From: 54-19 sp038210655
GTDB lineage: Bacteria > Chloroflexota > Chloroflexia > Chloroheliales > Chloroheliaceae
Reading direction: 5' to 3'
Assembly (NCBI GenBank): GCA_038210655.1
Contig: JBBQWM010000031.1
Coordinates: 1 to 64,000 of the forward strand
DNA length: 64,000 bases
Of this stretch, positions 8,880 through 16,796 are shown one piece after another. Under the pieces are notes generated by a model. That model worked only from the letters and a program-made list of their open reading frames with translations. It had not been told where the DNA came from and ran no database searches. Numbering within the stretch: the first letter of the stretch is position 1; each line of letters opens with the position of its first letter. The position numbers and the translations under genes were made by a program.

Positions 8880-9779
8880 TTGAACAGATTACGAAATGGT
8901 TTTAGACGGTTTGGATTGGGGTTAGCTACATTGGTGCTATTAAGCACCGTTATGATAGCTTGTGGCGATAATACCGCGACCACTGCCCCTGCCGCTACTC
9001 TTACTACGGTTCCGCAAGTAACGACCAGCGCCCCGGTCACGACCGCCGCCCAACAAACTACAAGTTCGACAACCAGCCCTAGTCTGGCGACTCGGCCCGG
9101 CTACAGTGTGGGCGAAACCAAACGGTTAGGTGGTGGGTTGGTGCAGACCTGGGTTAAAGTGGATGCGGCTAACAAACCAACTGCGCTTGGCCTGACTTTA
9201 AGCGAGTCGGTCTTCCAGGATTTGTCTCCCTCGTCTGCCAGCCAATTACCTATGAACTTGCCTGCCCAGGCCACCACTACTGCCTTTACTCACATCAGTG
9301 TGGACTGGAACCCGCAAGGCCACGAACCGGCCGGTATCTATGACAAACCGCATTTTGATCTACATTTTTATGTGATAACGCCGGAAGAACGCAACTCTAT
9401 TTTACCGAGCGGTGATGTAACAGCCTTGACGAAAAGCCCGCCCGCCGAAGCTATTCCGGCAGGCTATAATCTCCCCCCCGGCCCGGTCAGGGTCGTACCG
9501 GGTCAGGGGGTACATTGGTTCGATCTGAGTTCGCCAGAATTCCGAGGCCAGCTTTTCACTCAAACGATGATCTATGGTTTTGCTAATGCCAAGATTGATT
9601 TTATCGAGCCAATGATTACCAAAGCTTACCTGGAATCCAAGCCAGATTTTAGCAATGAGCTTAAGCTACCTACTTCCTATCCGAAAAGTGGGGTGGCTTA
9701 CCCTACTCGTTACTCTATCAAATACGATGCAGCCAACAAAGAGTATTTGATTGCTCTGGAAGGTCTGACAATGCGTTAA
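8880..9779 (+). CDS. Lipoprotein with TTHB210-like (DUF5602) domain
   Basis: A 299-aa exported lipoprotein. The start is TTG at 8880 with GGAGGT five bases upstream; no in-frame ATG fits as well. The signal peptide ends in a VMIAC lipobox (Cys about residue 28), followed by a Thr/Ala/Pro linker of about 45 residues. The mature domain contains HEPAGIYDKPHFDLHFY, a histidine-rich core seen in the TTHB210-like/DUF5602 family, and a later VHWFDLSSPEF. Family members are secreted, and sigma-E/anti-sigma linked in Thermus; a metal-binding role is possible but unproven. Confidence 0.8.
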   Translation: MNRLRNGFRRFGLGLATLVLLSTVMIACGDNTATTAPAATLTTVPQVTTSAPVTTAAQQTTSSTTSPSLATRPGYSVGETKRLGGGLVQTWVKVDAANKPTALGLTLSESVFQDLSPSSASQLPMNLPAQATTTAFTHISVDWNPQGHEPAGIYDKPHFDLHFYVITPEERNSILPSGDVTALTKSPPAEAIPAGYNLPPGPVRVVPGQGVHWFDLSSPEFRGQLFTQTMIYGFANAKIDFIEPMITKAYLESKPDFSNELKLPTSYPKSGVAYPTRYSIKYDAANKEYLIALEGLTMR

Positions 9780-9802
9780 CTCACGACCAGGCCCTACTTG
9801 TT

Positions 9803-9860
9803 AGGCTTGACCGCAGTAGAGCGGAGACTCGCGAGTCTCCGCTCTACTGCGGTCAAGCCT
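9803..9860. repeat. 58-bp perfect palindrome
   Basis: Two 29-base arms meet without a loop at 9831/9832 (centre GACTCGCGAGTC), beginning AGGCTTGACCGC and ending GCGGTCAAGCCT. It starts 24 bases after the TTHB210-like lipoprotein stop and lacks a following T-tract, so it is a weak candidate terminator and more likely a palindromic repeat unit. Confidence 0.85.
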
Positions 9861-9899
9861 GCAATCTAAAAATATGCGTGCGATGAAAGGTAAAGCGTT

Positions 9900-10172
9900 A
9901 TGAACTATTTTAACTGGCAAAAAATACACAAACAAGCCACAACTCGTCAAGTCAAACTGAACTACTCAGTGCCTCCCCAGGCCCTGTACGACCCAACCTT
10001 ATTTATGGAAATTATCCATATCCGGGCCTGGGCTGAACTCAATTCGTTCTGCTTACGCGAGGAACTTGAAAAGCTCCAAAAGCTGGCCCAGCAATATGAT
10101 AATGGTGAGCGGTTGCCCGACACTTTCTACCTGACTCAATTGGGAGGCATAAAACAAGATGGAAATAGTTAA
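9900..10172 (+). CDS. Small hypothetical protein (first of an overlapping trio)
   Basis: A 90-aa protein that I do not recognise. It has no signal peptide or membrane segment. The N-terminus is aromatic and basic (MNYFNWQKIHKQA), and the second half is helical and acidic (REELEKLQKLAQQYDNGE). AAAGG precedes the ATG. The next small gene starts at 10159 inside its 3' end (14-base overlap), and that gene in turn overlaps the cyclic-nucleotide-binding gene at 10277. The overlaps imply translational coupling and a joint role. Confidence 0.6.
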   Translation: MNYFNWQKIHKQATTRQVKLNYSVPPQALYDPTLFMEIIHIRAWAELNSFCLREELEKLQKLAQQYDNGERLPDTFYLTQLGGIKQDGNS

Positions 10173-10299
10173 CTCTGAGTTGGGAGAATTAAAGCTCGAC
10201 ATCGAGCGGCTCCAGCAAGAATTGACCATAATAAAAACTAAACTGGAAGGGCTAAACGCTTGGAAGGAATTAAACCATGAGGACTATGAATTTTTTTAA
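10159..10299 (+). CDS. 46-aa coiled-coil peptide (second of an overlapping trio)
   Basis: A short open frame of 46 codons from ATG 10159 to TAA 10299. The translation is a near-perfect heptad coiled coil (ELGELKLDIERLQQELTIIK, then TKLEGLNAW) and ends DYEFF. It overlaps the preceding gene by 14 bases and the following cyclic-nucleotide-binding gene by 23 bases. Such nested overlaps and the regular heptads argue for a real peptide that oligomerises or docks on a partner. No family is recognised. Confidence 0.55.
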   Translation: MEIVNSELGELKLDIERLQQELTIIKTKLEGLNAWKELNHEDYEFF

Positions 10300-10660
10300 G
10301 AACAACCAGCGCTATGAAACTGTGCCAGCCGGAAAAACCATTTTCCGCCGGGGTGAACTAGGTCAGACGATGTATGTAGTCCTGGAGGGTCAGGTAGATA
10401 TTGTGCTAAACGGTACTTTGCTTGAAACGGTCGCTGCTGGTGGTATTTTAGGTGAGATGGCAATGATTAGCCAAACGCCGCGCAGTGCAACCGCAATAGC
10501 TTTGACTGATTGTAAATTAGTTCCAGTTGAAAAGGAGCAATTCAAGTCTCTGCTTGAGCAAACCCCCTACTTTGCTCAGACAATTCTGACCATAATGGTG
10601 GAAAGATTACGCCGTATGGATGATTTTTTGGTTGCTAATAGCGAGGTGGGCAGCTATTAA
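10277..10660 (+). CDS. Cyclic nucleotide-binding (CNB) domain protein, no output domain
   Basis: A 127-aa protein consisting only of a CNB/cupin-like regulatory domain: IFRRGELGQTMYVVLEGQV, then a phosphate-binding-cassette region ILGEMAMISQTPRSATAIAL with the expected Glu and the Arg of PRSA. It lacks the C-terminal helix-turn-helix of Crp/Fnr regulators and any kinase or channel domain. GGAAGG lies 9 bases before ATG 10277. Because it is coupled to a coiled-coil peptide and a small hypothetical protein, it probably signals through a protein partner. The ligand (cAMP or other) is not predictable. Confidence 0.82.
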   Translation: MRTMNFFKNNQRYETVPAGKTIFRRGELGQTMYVVLEGQVDIVLNGTLLETVAAGGILGEMAMISQTPRSATAIALTDCKLVPVEKEQFKSLLEQTPYFAQTILTIMVERLRRMDDFLVANSEVGSY

Positions 10661-10721
10661 AACTGGCCCGCGCAGTAGGAAAACCTAATTTAACCGCTAA
10701 CTTAGATTAAGAGGTGAACAA

Positions 10722-11321
10722 ATGTTTGAACGTAAGATGAAGGGTTTAGTCCTTGTAGCATTCAGCTTATTGCTGCTTGCGATACTAACGGCCTGTGGAG
10801 ATGAAACTCCTAATTCAGCCAGTACTAATGCTAATCCGGCGGCTTCTACGGTTGTCTCTGGTACAACCAAGTCGAAGGTTGCCAAGGGAGGGACGACTGG
10901 TTCGCAGATCGTCAACGGGGCGAGTTGTCCTTTCTTCACTCAGGAGGATTTTACTTCTGTTTTTGGAACATCACCGGCCCAACAGCAGTTCTCGGATGAG
11001 GCTATAAGTTTACGTTGCCATTATGAAAACGACAATTCCTCTTCTAAATTGTACATCCTTACGGTAGACAAACTTAAAGAAGAGCGAACTCAGCCACAAT
11101 TCCAGAGTGATAAAGTCCGAAATCAAGAACTGGCAGGCGCTCAAATAGAAGATATTGCCGGGTTGGGTGATGCGGCCTATCGCTATGCTTCTGATATAGT
11201 TTATGTACTAAAAGGCAAGACGGTATTCCAGTTTACCTTTACGAGTAACGTTGGCCTCTCTGAGGCGGAAAAGTTAAACAAGTTTAAGGCGATTGCTCAA
11301 AAAGTATTAAAGCACATTTAA
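10722..11321 (+). CDS. Small lipoprotein with DUF3558-like domain
   Basis: A 199-aa exported lipoprotein with lipobox LTAC (Cys about residue 25), a short Ser/Thr/Asn linker and one C-terminal domain (CPFFTQEDFTSVFG, LRCHYEND, GLGDAAYRYA, LKGKTVFQF). The same domain closes the larger lipoprotein at 497-2077, with the two Cys in equivalent places, suggesting a disulfide. DUF3558-like proteins are surface lipoproteins of unknown role. AGAGGTG precedes the ATG. The gene sits 61 bases after the CNB gene. Confidence 0.8.
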   Translation: MFERKMKGLVLVAFSLLLLAILTACGDETPNSASTNANPAASTVVSGTTKSKVAKGGTTGSQIVNGASCPFFTQEDFTSVFGTSPAQQQFSDEAISLRCHYENDNSSSKLYILTVDKLKEERTQPQFQSDKVRNQELAGAQIEDIAGLGDAAYRYASDIVYVLKGKTVFQFTFTSNVGLSEAEKLNKFKAIAQKVLKHI

Positions 11322-11376
11322 GCTCTTTACACTTGCCCTAGAGCAATTGGTCATAAAGCTTCCGATAGGAGTCAGA

Positions 11377-12114
11377 ATGAGTAAAGCAGACCCAACTTTT
11401 TTTGATGAAGAGTCGGTTTTTACCACCTATAACAGCCATCGTCAAAACCCGCATAATCCCAACGATACGCTGGAAGCACCTATAATGACCGAATTGGTGG
11501 GTTCGGTCGAAGGTCTTGATGTACTAGATATTGGTTGTGGAAATGCAAGTTACGGTCGTGAGTTGCTAGAAAAAGGTTGTAAGAGTTACCTGGGTATTGA
11601 AGGCTCTCGAAAGATGATAGAAGCGGCTAAAACAACCCTAGCTGGCACAAAAGGCCGTGCGATATATACTAGAGTTGAAGCCTGGCATTATCCGCTCAAT
11701 TCATTTGATCTGATCGTATCCAGACTGGTTCTTCATTACCTTGAGGATATTGATACCGCTTTTTCACAGTTTTTCGAGGCTCTAAAACCAAATGGTCGGT
11801 TGGTATTTTCGGTAGAACATCCCGTAATTACCAGCCATAATAGTTTGCTATCGGGAGAAAGGCGGACTAACTGGACAGTAGACAATTATTTTGCAACAGG
11901 TCGGCGTACAGTAAGTTGGCTCGATAGTGAAGTGTTTAAGTACCACCGTACCGTCGAAGACTATTTTCTGGGTTTGCAAAAGGCCGGGTTTTTAGTCGAA
12001 AGCCTGCGCGAGTCACGCCCAGACAAAACCAACTTTTCAAGCCAGACCGAATATGAGCGGCGTATTCGCATTCCCCTATTTCTTTTTCTGACCGCTAGAA
12101 AGCAGGAGATTTAA
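11377..12114 (+). CDS. Class I SAM-dependent methyltransferase
   Basis: A 245-aa cytosolic methyltransferase. Motif I VLDIGCGNASYGRELLEKG binds S-adenosylmethionine; the post-I segment and FDLIVSRLVLHYLEDID (motif II/III) follow in order. The closing region (VEHPVITSHNSLL, YHRTVEDYF) resembles UbiE/ubiquinone-type small-molecule methyltransferases, but the acceptor is unknown. The start at 11377 is chosen because AGGAG stands 5 bases before it; an upstream in-frame start at 11347 has none. The stop is 2 bases before the next ATG, so the two genes are one transcription unit. Confidence 0.85.
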   Translation: MSKADPTFFDEESVFTTYNSHRQNPHNPNDTLEAPIMTELVGSVEGLDVLDIGCGNASYGRELLEKGCKSYLGIEGSRKMIEAAKTTLAGTKGRAIYTRVEAWHYPLNSFDLIVSRLVLHYLEDIDTAFSQFFEALKPNGRLVFSVEHPVITSHNSLLSGERRTNWTVDNYFATGRRTVSWLDSEVFKYHRTVEDYFLGLQKAGFLVESLRESRPDKTNFSSQTEYERRIRIPLFLFLTARKQEI

Positions 12115-12116
12115 CC

Positions 12117-13061
12117 ATGAACCAAAAAGTACTAAAGTCAAAATCCGAAACCTTATTTCCCTCAAAGACTGAGAACCTAGAATTGCCCTCATCAAGCCAT
12201 GAAGGTGGAGTATTGCCTCCCCTGAGCAGTGTCGGTAGTGCCTTGAGAGATAAAAATATGGCTCAGGCTCAACGAGTGGCGCTAGTACAACAGGCCGGAC
12301 AGCGTTATGGCAACCGGCAGGTGCAGCGCCTATTAGCCCCGGCTTCTCCAAATTTGGTCAGCCGGGAGATCGAAGATCAGTTTAAACCAGCCGGGGAATT
12401 TAGCCTGGAAAAAAAGTTAAAAACACCTAAACCGCTTAAAGTAAGGTCAAAAGATGTGGTGGTTACAGAGCGTGGGGATTATCCCACTTCGACTGACTCC
12501 ACTACGGTGATGGCGATGCGGTCGTTAGACCCGGCAAATTCGATCCAGCGCTCCGATGACGACAAAGGTGGGCCGGGCGCAGAAGCAACCGCCAGCTATT
12601 CGAGCGATAGCCAATGGTCGTTGGAGCTTGAGGGCCACTACGAAAATCTTTTGCTAAAACATTTGATTGACCCGAAAAAATATGGCCTCCATCTTGATTT
12701 GGTGCTTAGCCCCAAGTTTAGTTTTTCAGCCGAGAAGTTGCAAAACTCCGAACGTGAGGTTTCATTTGAAAATGGGGCTACCCTTCTCAAAACCAGTTGG
12801 ATGTCTTTCTGGGAGCAGCAGGTTTCACTTGAATTATCGGCCTTTGCCAAACATACTCTTTTGCCGGAACTCAATACCCAGGCTGGTGGGAAAGCCGAAT
12901 ATACCATCGATCTTTTGAAAAAGAAATTTGGCGACAAAGAGTTAACTCTCGACCTGAAACTAGGAGCCGCCGGAGGCTGGACGAGCCATACCGAGGATAC
13001 CAAGAAACCGGGCAAGTTTTTTGAAACCGAAGGAGCGTTTGAACTAAAATTTAGCTTCTAA
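12117..13061 (+). CDS. Protein with eCIS/DUF4157-type N-terminal motif and beta-rich C-terminus
   Basis: A 314-aa protein of unknown function. Residues about 50-75 read QQAGQRYGNRQVQRLL, close to the Q-R-x-x-GN-x-x-VQRLL signature that precedes DUF4157 metalloproteases and other cargo-like proteins of extracellular contractile injection systems. A disordered, charged middle follows. The C-terminal 150 residues alternate hydrophobic and polar residues and end EGAFELKFSF, suggesting beta structure. There is no signal peptide and no zinc motif. GGAG precedes the ATG and the methyltransferase stop is only 2 bases upstream. No sheath, tube or baseplate genes are in the window. Confidence 0.55.
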   Translation: MNQKVLKSKSETLFPSKTENLELPSSSHEGGVLPPLSSVGSALRDKNMAQAQRVALVQQAGQRYGNRQVQRLLAPASPNLVSREIEDQFKPAGEFSLEKKLKTPKPLKVRSKDVVVTERGDYPTSTDSTTVMAMRSLDPANSIQRSDDDKGGPGAEATASYSSDSQWSLELEGHYENLLLKHLIDPKKYGLHLDLVLSPKFSFSAEKLQNSEREVSFENGATLLKTSWMSFWEQQVSLELSAFAKHTLLPELNTQAGGKAEYTIDLLKKKFGDKELTLDLKLGAAGGWTSHTEDTKKPGKFFETEGAFELKFSF

Positions 13062-13069
13062 ACTGTTTA

Positions 13070-13121
13070 TAGATCATTTCCACCGGCTAGGGTTGGGCCA
13101 CTACCCGCTGGAAATGATCTA
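13070..13121. terminator. Hairpin between convergent genes
   Basis: TAGATCATTTCC (13070-13081) pairs with GGAAATGATCTA (13110-13121), with further pairing inside the 28-base spacer. It lies between the plus-strand gene ending at 13061 and the minus-strand transketolase ending at 13200, so it probably serves as a bidirectional transcription stop, although T-tracts are weak. Confidence 0.5.
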
Positions 13122-13199
13122 TCAGATCATCGGAAAATGAGATAAGTAGTTGAGCCGGTTTTTAGAACCAAGTTTTTACACCTGCTCCCAAAAAGTTCT

Positions 13200-14096
13200 C
13201 TAACGCTTTAGAGCCTGCTCGATTTGCCGTCGAATGTTTGCTACCGTAAAACTGGCTATTTCGTCGAGTTGGGCGACCGTTCCGTAAGTATGTAACATCT
13301 GGTGAGGCAGCCCAATTGAAGTTAGCTGGACTGGTTGCCCCGGTAGAGCCATTATAACATCCGAGGCTAAAGCTCCGGCATAGTAGGGTTCGACCAATAT
13401 TACCTTACCGCCGGTATAAGTCTGGCGCAAAGTAAGATCGTCGAAGGGTGCAACCGTAGTACAATATAATATCGTTAGATCCATATCATCAACGGCTGCC
13501 AAAACCTGTTCCAAAGCTGGCCCAACTGCTATCACAGTAGCCTGGCTACCAATACGTAAAACGCTTAATTTGCCAAAGCTAACCGACTGACTAATGGCAT
13601 TGGTGGTGGTACTCAAACGATAATAAGTCGGCGCACCATTGGCGTAACTTGTCCGGAACAAGTTGTCAAATTCCTCCCCTGTACCCGGTACGACAATTTG
13701 CATAGTGGGCAGGCTCTTTAGTACCATTACATCCCCCGGCGCTTGATGGGTGGCCCCTTCGGTACTGTAGTCGTAGGAAGCTCCAATACTGATAAAATTG
13801 CCGCCTAGCTGTTGGTAGCAAAAATCTACTTTAAGCTGTTCAAAAGCGCGTTCTACCAGAAAAGGTGCAATGGTATGAGCGACCGGGATAAACCCTTCTA
13901 AGGACATACCGGCGGCCACCCCAATCATGGTTTGTTCCATAATTCCAACATTAACGGCCCGGTCGGGATAGTGTTCAAAAACCTGAATCAAAGCCGCCAC
14001 ACTTATATCAGCCAACACTAGCGCCAGGCGTTCATCTTCCTTAAACAAAGCAGTGAGGGTTTCGATCATCTGGGTACGCATCACAATTTGGCTCAT
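13200..14096 (-). CDS. Transketolase, C-terminal (pyrimidine-binding) subunit
   Basis: A 298-aa subunit of a split transketolase. It carries the Pyr domain (ADISVAALIQVFEHYPDRAVNVGIMEQTMIGVAAGMSLEG) with the catalytic Glu of GIMEQ that activates thiamine diphosphate, and the C-terminal transketolase domain (LRIGSQATVIAVG, ILYCTTVAPFD). Together with the adjacent N-terminal subunit it would transfer ketol groups between sugar phosphates, or act on a related substrate. Its ATG is 2 bases beyond the partner's stop codon, so the two are translated as a pair. Confidence 0.88.
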   Translation of the reverse strand: MSQIVMRTQMIETLTALFKEDERLALVLADISVAALIQVFEHYPDRAVNVGIMEQTMIGVAAGMSLEGFIPVAHTIAPFLVERAFEQLKVDFCYQQLGGNFISIGASYDYSTEGATHQAPGDVMVLKSLPTMQIVVPGTGEEFDNLFRTSYANGAPTYYRLSTTTNAISQSVSFGKLSVLRIGSQATVIAVGPALEQVLAAVDDMDLTILYCTTVAPFDDLTLRQTYTGGKVILVEPYYAGALASDVIMALPGQPVQLTSIGLPHQMLHTYGTVAQLDEIASFTVANIRRQIEQALKR

Positions 14097-14098
14097 CT

Positions 14099-14779
14099 CT
14101 AGTTTCCCTCATTTTTAATTTTGGCAATAATTGCGGTTGGTCGGGTAGCATCCTTTTGGATCAAAGCCCGGTAAATCTCCGAGTGGTCTCGTCCGTTCAC
14201 GGTCTGGGCGGCCCAATTAAAGGCCGAAAATTTATGGTCAAGCTCACCCAGACTACGCGAACTAGAATAGTTGTTTATTACAATACAAGTCAGGTTGGTA
14301 AGTTGTAGGTTCCCCGCTAGTAAAATAGCTTCCCAAATACTACCTTCGCTACATTCCCCATCCCCGACCAACACATAGACCTGGCTTTGGCTATTTTTAG
14401 CCCGTAGCGCCTGGGCTACTCCAATTGCTACTGGTAAACCGTGACCGAGAGAACCGGTCGAAAGTTCCACCCCCGGAACCAACAACCGATCAGGATGAGT
14501 ACCTAGAAAACTATCGGCTTTGGCAAAGGTAGTAAGCGTTTCGGCAGGGAAAAACCCTTTGTCGGCTAGAACCGCGTATAAGCCAAGTGGCCCGTGACCT
14601 TTGCTTAAAATAAAGCGGTCACGCTCTGCTGAACGAGGCTTAGCCGGGTCGAAGCGCAAAACCTGGTCATATAGAACCCACAAAACATCAAGGGTTGAAA
14701 AGGCGCTGGCATCGTGCTTTTCATCACCGGTAGCAAGCGCTATAAGCTCGTGAAGGTGAGTTAGCACCGGGGTAGTCAT
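14099..14779 (-). CDS. Transketolase, N-terminal (TPP-binding) subunit
   Basis: A 226-aa partner of the preceding subunit. The thiamine-diphosphate motif starts VGDGECSEGSIWEA and ends near IVINN; LSKGHGPLGLYAVL and STGSLGHGLPVAIG are standard transketolase segments. It is shorter than the usual split N-subunit of about 270 residues, mainly at the C-terminal end. AGGAG lies before the ATG. Split transketolases are widespread in Archaea and many bacteria; the substrate may differ from the classical pentose-phosphate enzyme. Confidence 0.87.
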   Translation of the reverse strand: MTTPVLTHLHELIALATGDEKHDASAFSTLDVLWVLYDQVLRFDPAKPRSAERDRFILSKGHGPLGLYAVLADKGFFPAETLTTFAKADSFLGTHPDRLLVPGVELSTGSLGHGLPVAIGVAQALRAKNSQSQVYVLVGDGECSEGSIWEAILLAGNLQLTNLTCIVINNYSSSRSLGELDHKFSAFNWAAQTVNGRDHSEIYRALIQKDATRPTAIIAKIKNEGN

Positions 14780-14941
14780 AATTTTCTCCTATTGTGTGAT
14801 TTTGGGTTTGTTTATAAAGTGCAAAATGGACGCGACCTTAGTATAAGTCCAGTAGCAAAATTTAACTACTACCAAACGACCAGCAATAGACCTGTACTAA
14901 CGTACAGTTGGGGCTTGATAATCTAAGTAAAATGCAAGTGG

Positions 14942-15370
14942 TTACTTGCCCGCAACTCCTACTCCAAGTGTGTAGACTAAGTTGCCGCCGGTTGTGCCAA
15001 CCAAGTATAGCAAGCCAAAAGCGACTAATCCCACGACTAAATAATACCAGCGACCTCCCAACTCTATCTTGCGTCGCAGGCTCAACCCACGCCAGAGTGC
15101 CAGGCCCAGCAAAAAAGCTAATGTTAGCAGGCCAAGCTGTTCGTGCTGGGTAATACTTGAAATCTGGGGTGAGTCTTCGTAAGGGAAATGGGCGATGATG
15201 CCGGTTACTACCGTTGGCACTGCCGCCAGTGCCGCCAGCAACAAAGCGATCCAGCCAAATTGTCGCAACCCCGGCCAGCGAAAGGCCGCCAGATCCATAA
15301 AAAGACTGGTGGTAAACAGGGCAATCGGAAAGTGTAACAGGATCGGGTGCAGGTGGTTCAAATCTAGCAT
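14942..15370 (-). CDS. DUF2231-family membrane protein
   Basis: A 142-aa polytopic membrane protein with four predicted helices. The N-terminal HLHPILLHFPIAL and C-terminal GTTGGNLVYTLGVGV are hallmarks of DUF2231, often found with cytochrome or copper genes; the role is unknown. The start is uncertain: AGGAG abuts ATG 15370 with no spacer, whereas TTG at 15361 (codon 4) would have a normal 8-base spacer, so the protein may begin at LNHLHP. Confidence 0.82.
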   Translation of the reverse strand: MLDLNHLHPILLHFPIALFTTSLFMDLAAFRWPGLRQFGWIALLLAALAAVPTVVTGIIAHFPYEDSPQISSITQHEQLGLLTLAFLLGLALWRGLSLRRKIELGGRWYYLVVGLVAFGLLYLVGTTGGNLVYTLGVGVAGK

Positions 15371-15408
15371 CTCCTAAAACTCCTCAGTTTAATTATGACT
15401 ATTGTTTG

Positions 15409-15533
15409 TAACAGTTCAGCCAGCCTCGAATTTGTCAGGCCCTTTTAGAGAGGGTGAACCAACGTCATTGTGAGCGGCAGCGAAGAATCTAGATTCTTCG
15501 CTGCCGCTCACAATGACATGCCTGAATAGTTAC
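15409..15533. mobile_element. MITE-like element (type B, degenerate copy)
   Basis: The ends GTAACAGTTCAG and CTGAATAGTTAC are inverted repeats. Inside lies a long palindrome, CGTCATTGTGAGCGGCAGCG to its complement, centred on TCTAGA near 15491. The flanking octamers TATTGTTT and TCTTGTTC match at 6 of 8 positions, as expected for an old target duplication. It lies upstream of the DUF2231 gene. Confidence 0.65.
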
Positions 15534-15582
15534 TCTTGTTCTAATCTTTATTGACCTGCGCCTAAATAGGTAAAAAGCCAAT

Positions 15583-16233
15583 CTAACTTTCGTCTGTTTC
15601 CTGCGTCTCCTGAGCTAAAAGAGCGTGGATTTGACGGCTAGTAGCTTCGATTATCTTTTTAAGCTCTTTGATTTGGGTTGGTGTGCCAAAATGGGCTACA
15701 TAGCGGATCGTTTCCATCAAAGCTATCGTACTTTGCTTTATTGCCGGAATATCGCTACGGGTCTCCGATTGTGATTGCGGGTGGGAAGAACGTTCGATTG
15801 ATGGAGGCGTTAGAGTTGATTGCTCCCCACCAATCAGTTGGTGATGTTGGCGGTGTTCCTCAACCAGTTTTTGCCCGCTTTCGGTCAGAGTATAGACCTT
15901 CTTACCGTCCTGTTCTTGACTGGTAAGCTGACCTTCCTCTTCCAAAGCTTGCAAAACAGGGTAAATCGAACCGGCACTGGGCCGATAAAATCCGGCGTAA
16001 CGTTGTTCCAGTTCTTTAATAATGTCGTAGCCGTGCCGAGGTTGTTCGGTCAGTAAATCCAGCACGGCGTGTCTCACAAAGCCACGTTTCTGGCGATGTC
16101 CGCCACCTTTGCCTAATCTGTGGCTTCCGAGCCTTTCAGATTGCCCGCCAAACGGCTCCAATTCGTCCGGCCCTTCCCATCTATGGGCCGAGCCATCCAT
16201 AAGCCGCCTTTTTATTCCAAAAAAACTAAACAT
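15583..16233 (-). CDS. PadR-family transcriptional regulator
   Basis: A 216-aa regulator. The winged helix-turn-helix starts VRHAVLDLLTEQPRHGYDII and continues GFYRPSAGSIYPVLQALEEEG, the PadR signature. A long His/Ser-rich linker leads to a C-terminal helical region (IKELKKIIEATSRQIHALL) likely used for dimerisation. The N-terminal extension of about 40 residues is Gly/Arg/His-rich. ATG 16233 is chosen because GGAGAG precedes it. The gene follows the DUF2218 gene on the same strand, and the AT-rich operator candidate at 16797-16841 lies upstream of both, suggesting autoregulation. Confidence 0.87.
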   Translation of the reverse strand: MFSFFGIKRRLMDGSAHRWEGPDELEPFGGQSERLGSHRLGKGGGHRQKRGFVRHAVLDLLTEQPRHGYDIIKELEQRYAGFYRPSAGSIYPVLQALEEEGQLTSQEQDGKKVYTLTESGQKLVEEHRQHHQLIGGEQSTLTPPSIERSSHPQSQSETRSDIPAIKQSTIALMETIRYVAHFGTPTQIKELKKIIEATSRQIHALLAQETQETDES

Positions 16234-16300
16234 AAATTCTCTCCAAACCTTTAGGCTCCAAACTGCACCCGGCAAGCATTTGCTTACAGGTCAGGTAATT

Positions 16301-16621
16301 TTAGCCGAGCAAGGTAGGAGTTGTCCATTCTACAGTCAAGGTTTCGTGTACTGCAAAGCGTTGCAAGTGAGATTCGACCACACCTTGCAAATTTCGCACG
16401 GTTTCAAAGTCGGGAGCATCAAGGCGGATAGCTAACACACCAGCCTGGTGAGCATCCAGTTCGCAATAACCCATCGGGAAGGTAATTTGGCCGCTTTCCT
16501 TATCGAAGCGTACCTCAAGTTTGTGCGCCCAGTGCTTGCACAATTTACGCATCAAACTGGCGGGTTTCTCGCTGAGTGCCGTCGCGCTAACGGTTGCTTT
16601 GTTTTCAACTGAGTTGGTCAT
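16301..16621 (-). CDS. DUF2218-family protein
   Basis: A 106-aa cytosolic protein matching DUF2218: LMRKLCKHWAHKLEV, then FPMGYCELDAHQAGVLAIRL and the closing VVESHLQRFAVHETLTVEW. The family is often encoded next to siderophore or PadR genes, but its activity is not established. GGGA precedes the ATG. It is the first gene of a two-gene unit with the PadR regulator. Confidence 0.85.
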   Translation of the reverse strand: MTNSVENKATVSATALSEKPASLMRKLCKHWAHKLEVRFDKESGQITFPMGYCELDAHQAGVLAIRLDAPDFETVRNLQGVVESHLQRFAVHETLTVEWTTPTLLG

Positions 16622-16640
16622 ATAATTTCCCTTTTTCTTT

Positions 16641-16720
16641 GTAACTGTTCAGCCAGCCTCAGACCTGTGATTCTGAGCCGCAGCGAAAAACCGACTTCTT
16701 TACTACGCTCACAATCCAAA
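16641..16720. repeat. Partial type-B element (left end only)
   Basis: GTAACTGTTCAGCCAGCCTC repeats the left end of the element at 15409-15533, and GAGCCGCAGCGAA with a later CTCACAATCC echoes its interior. No matching right terminal repeat is visible, so this looks like a decayed remnant. Confidence 0.45.
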
Positions 16721-16796
16721 AAGATTTAAGCCGTCTTATCCATAATTCCAGCAGGCGTTTCGATTATCATTACATTTTCCTAGTCCGTATCTATTA

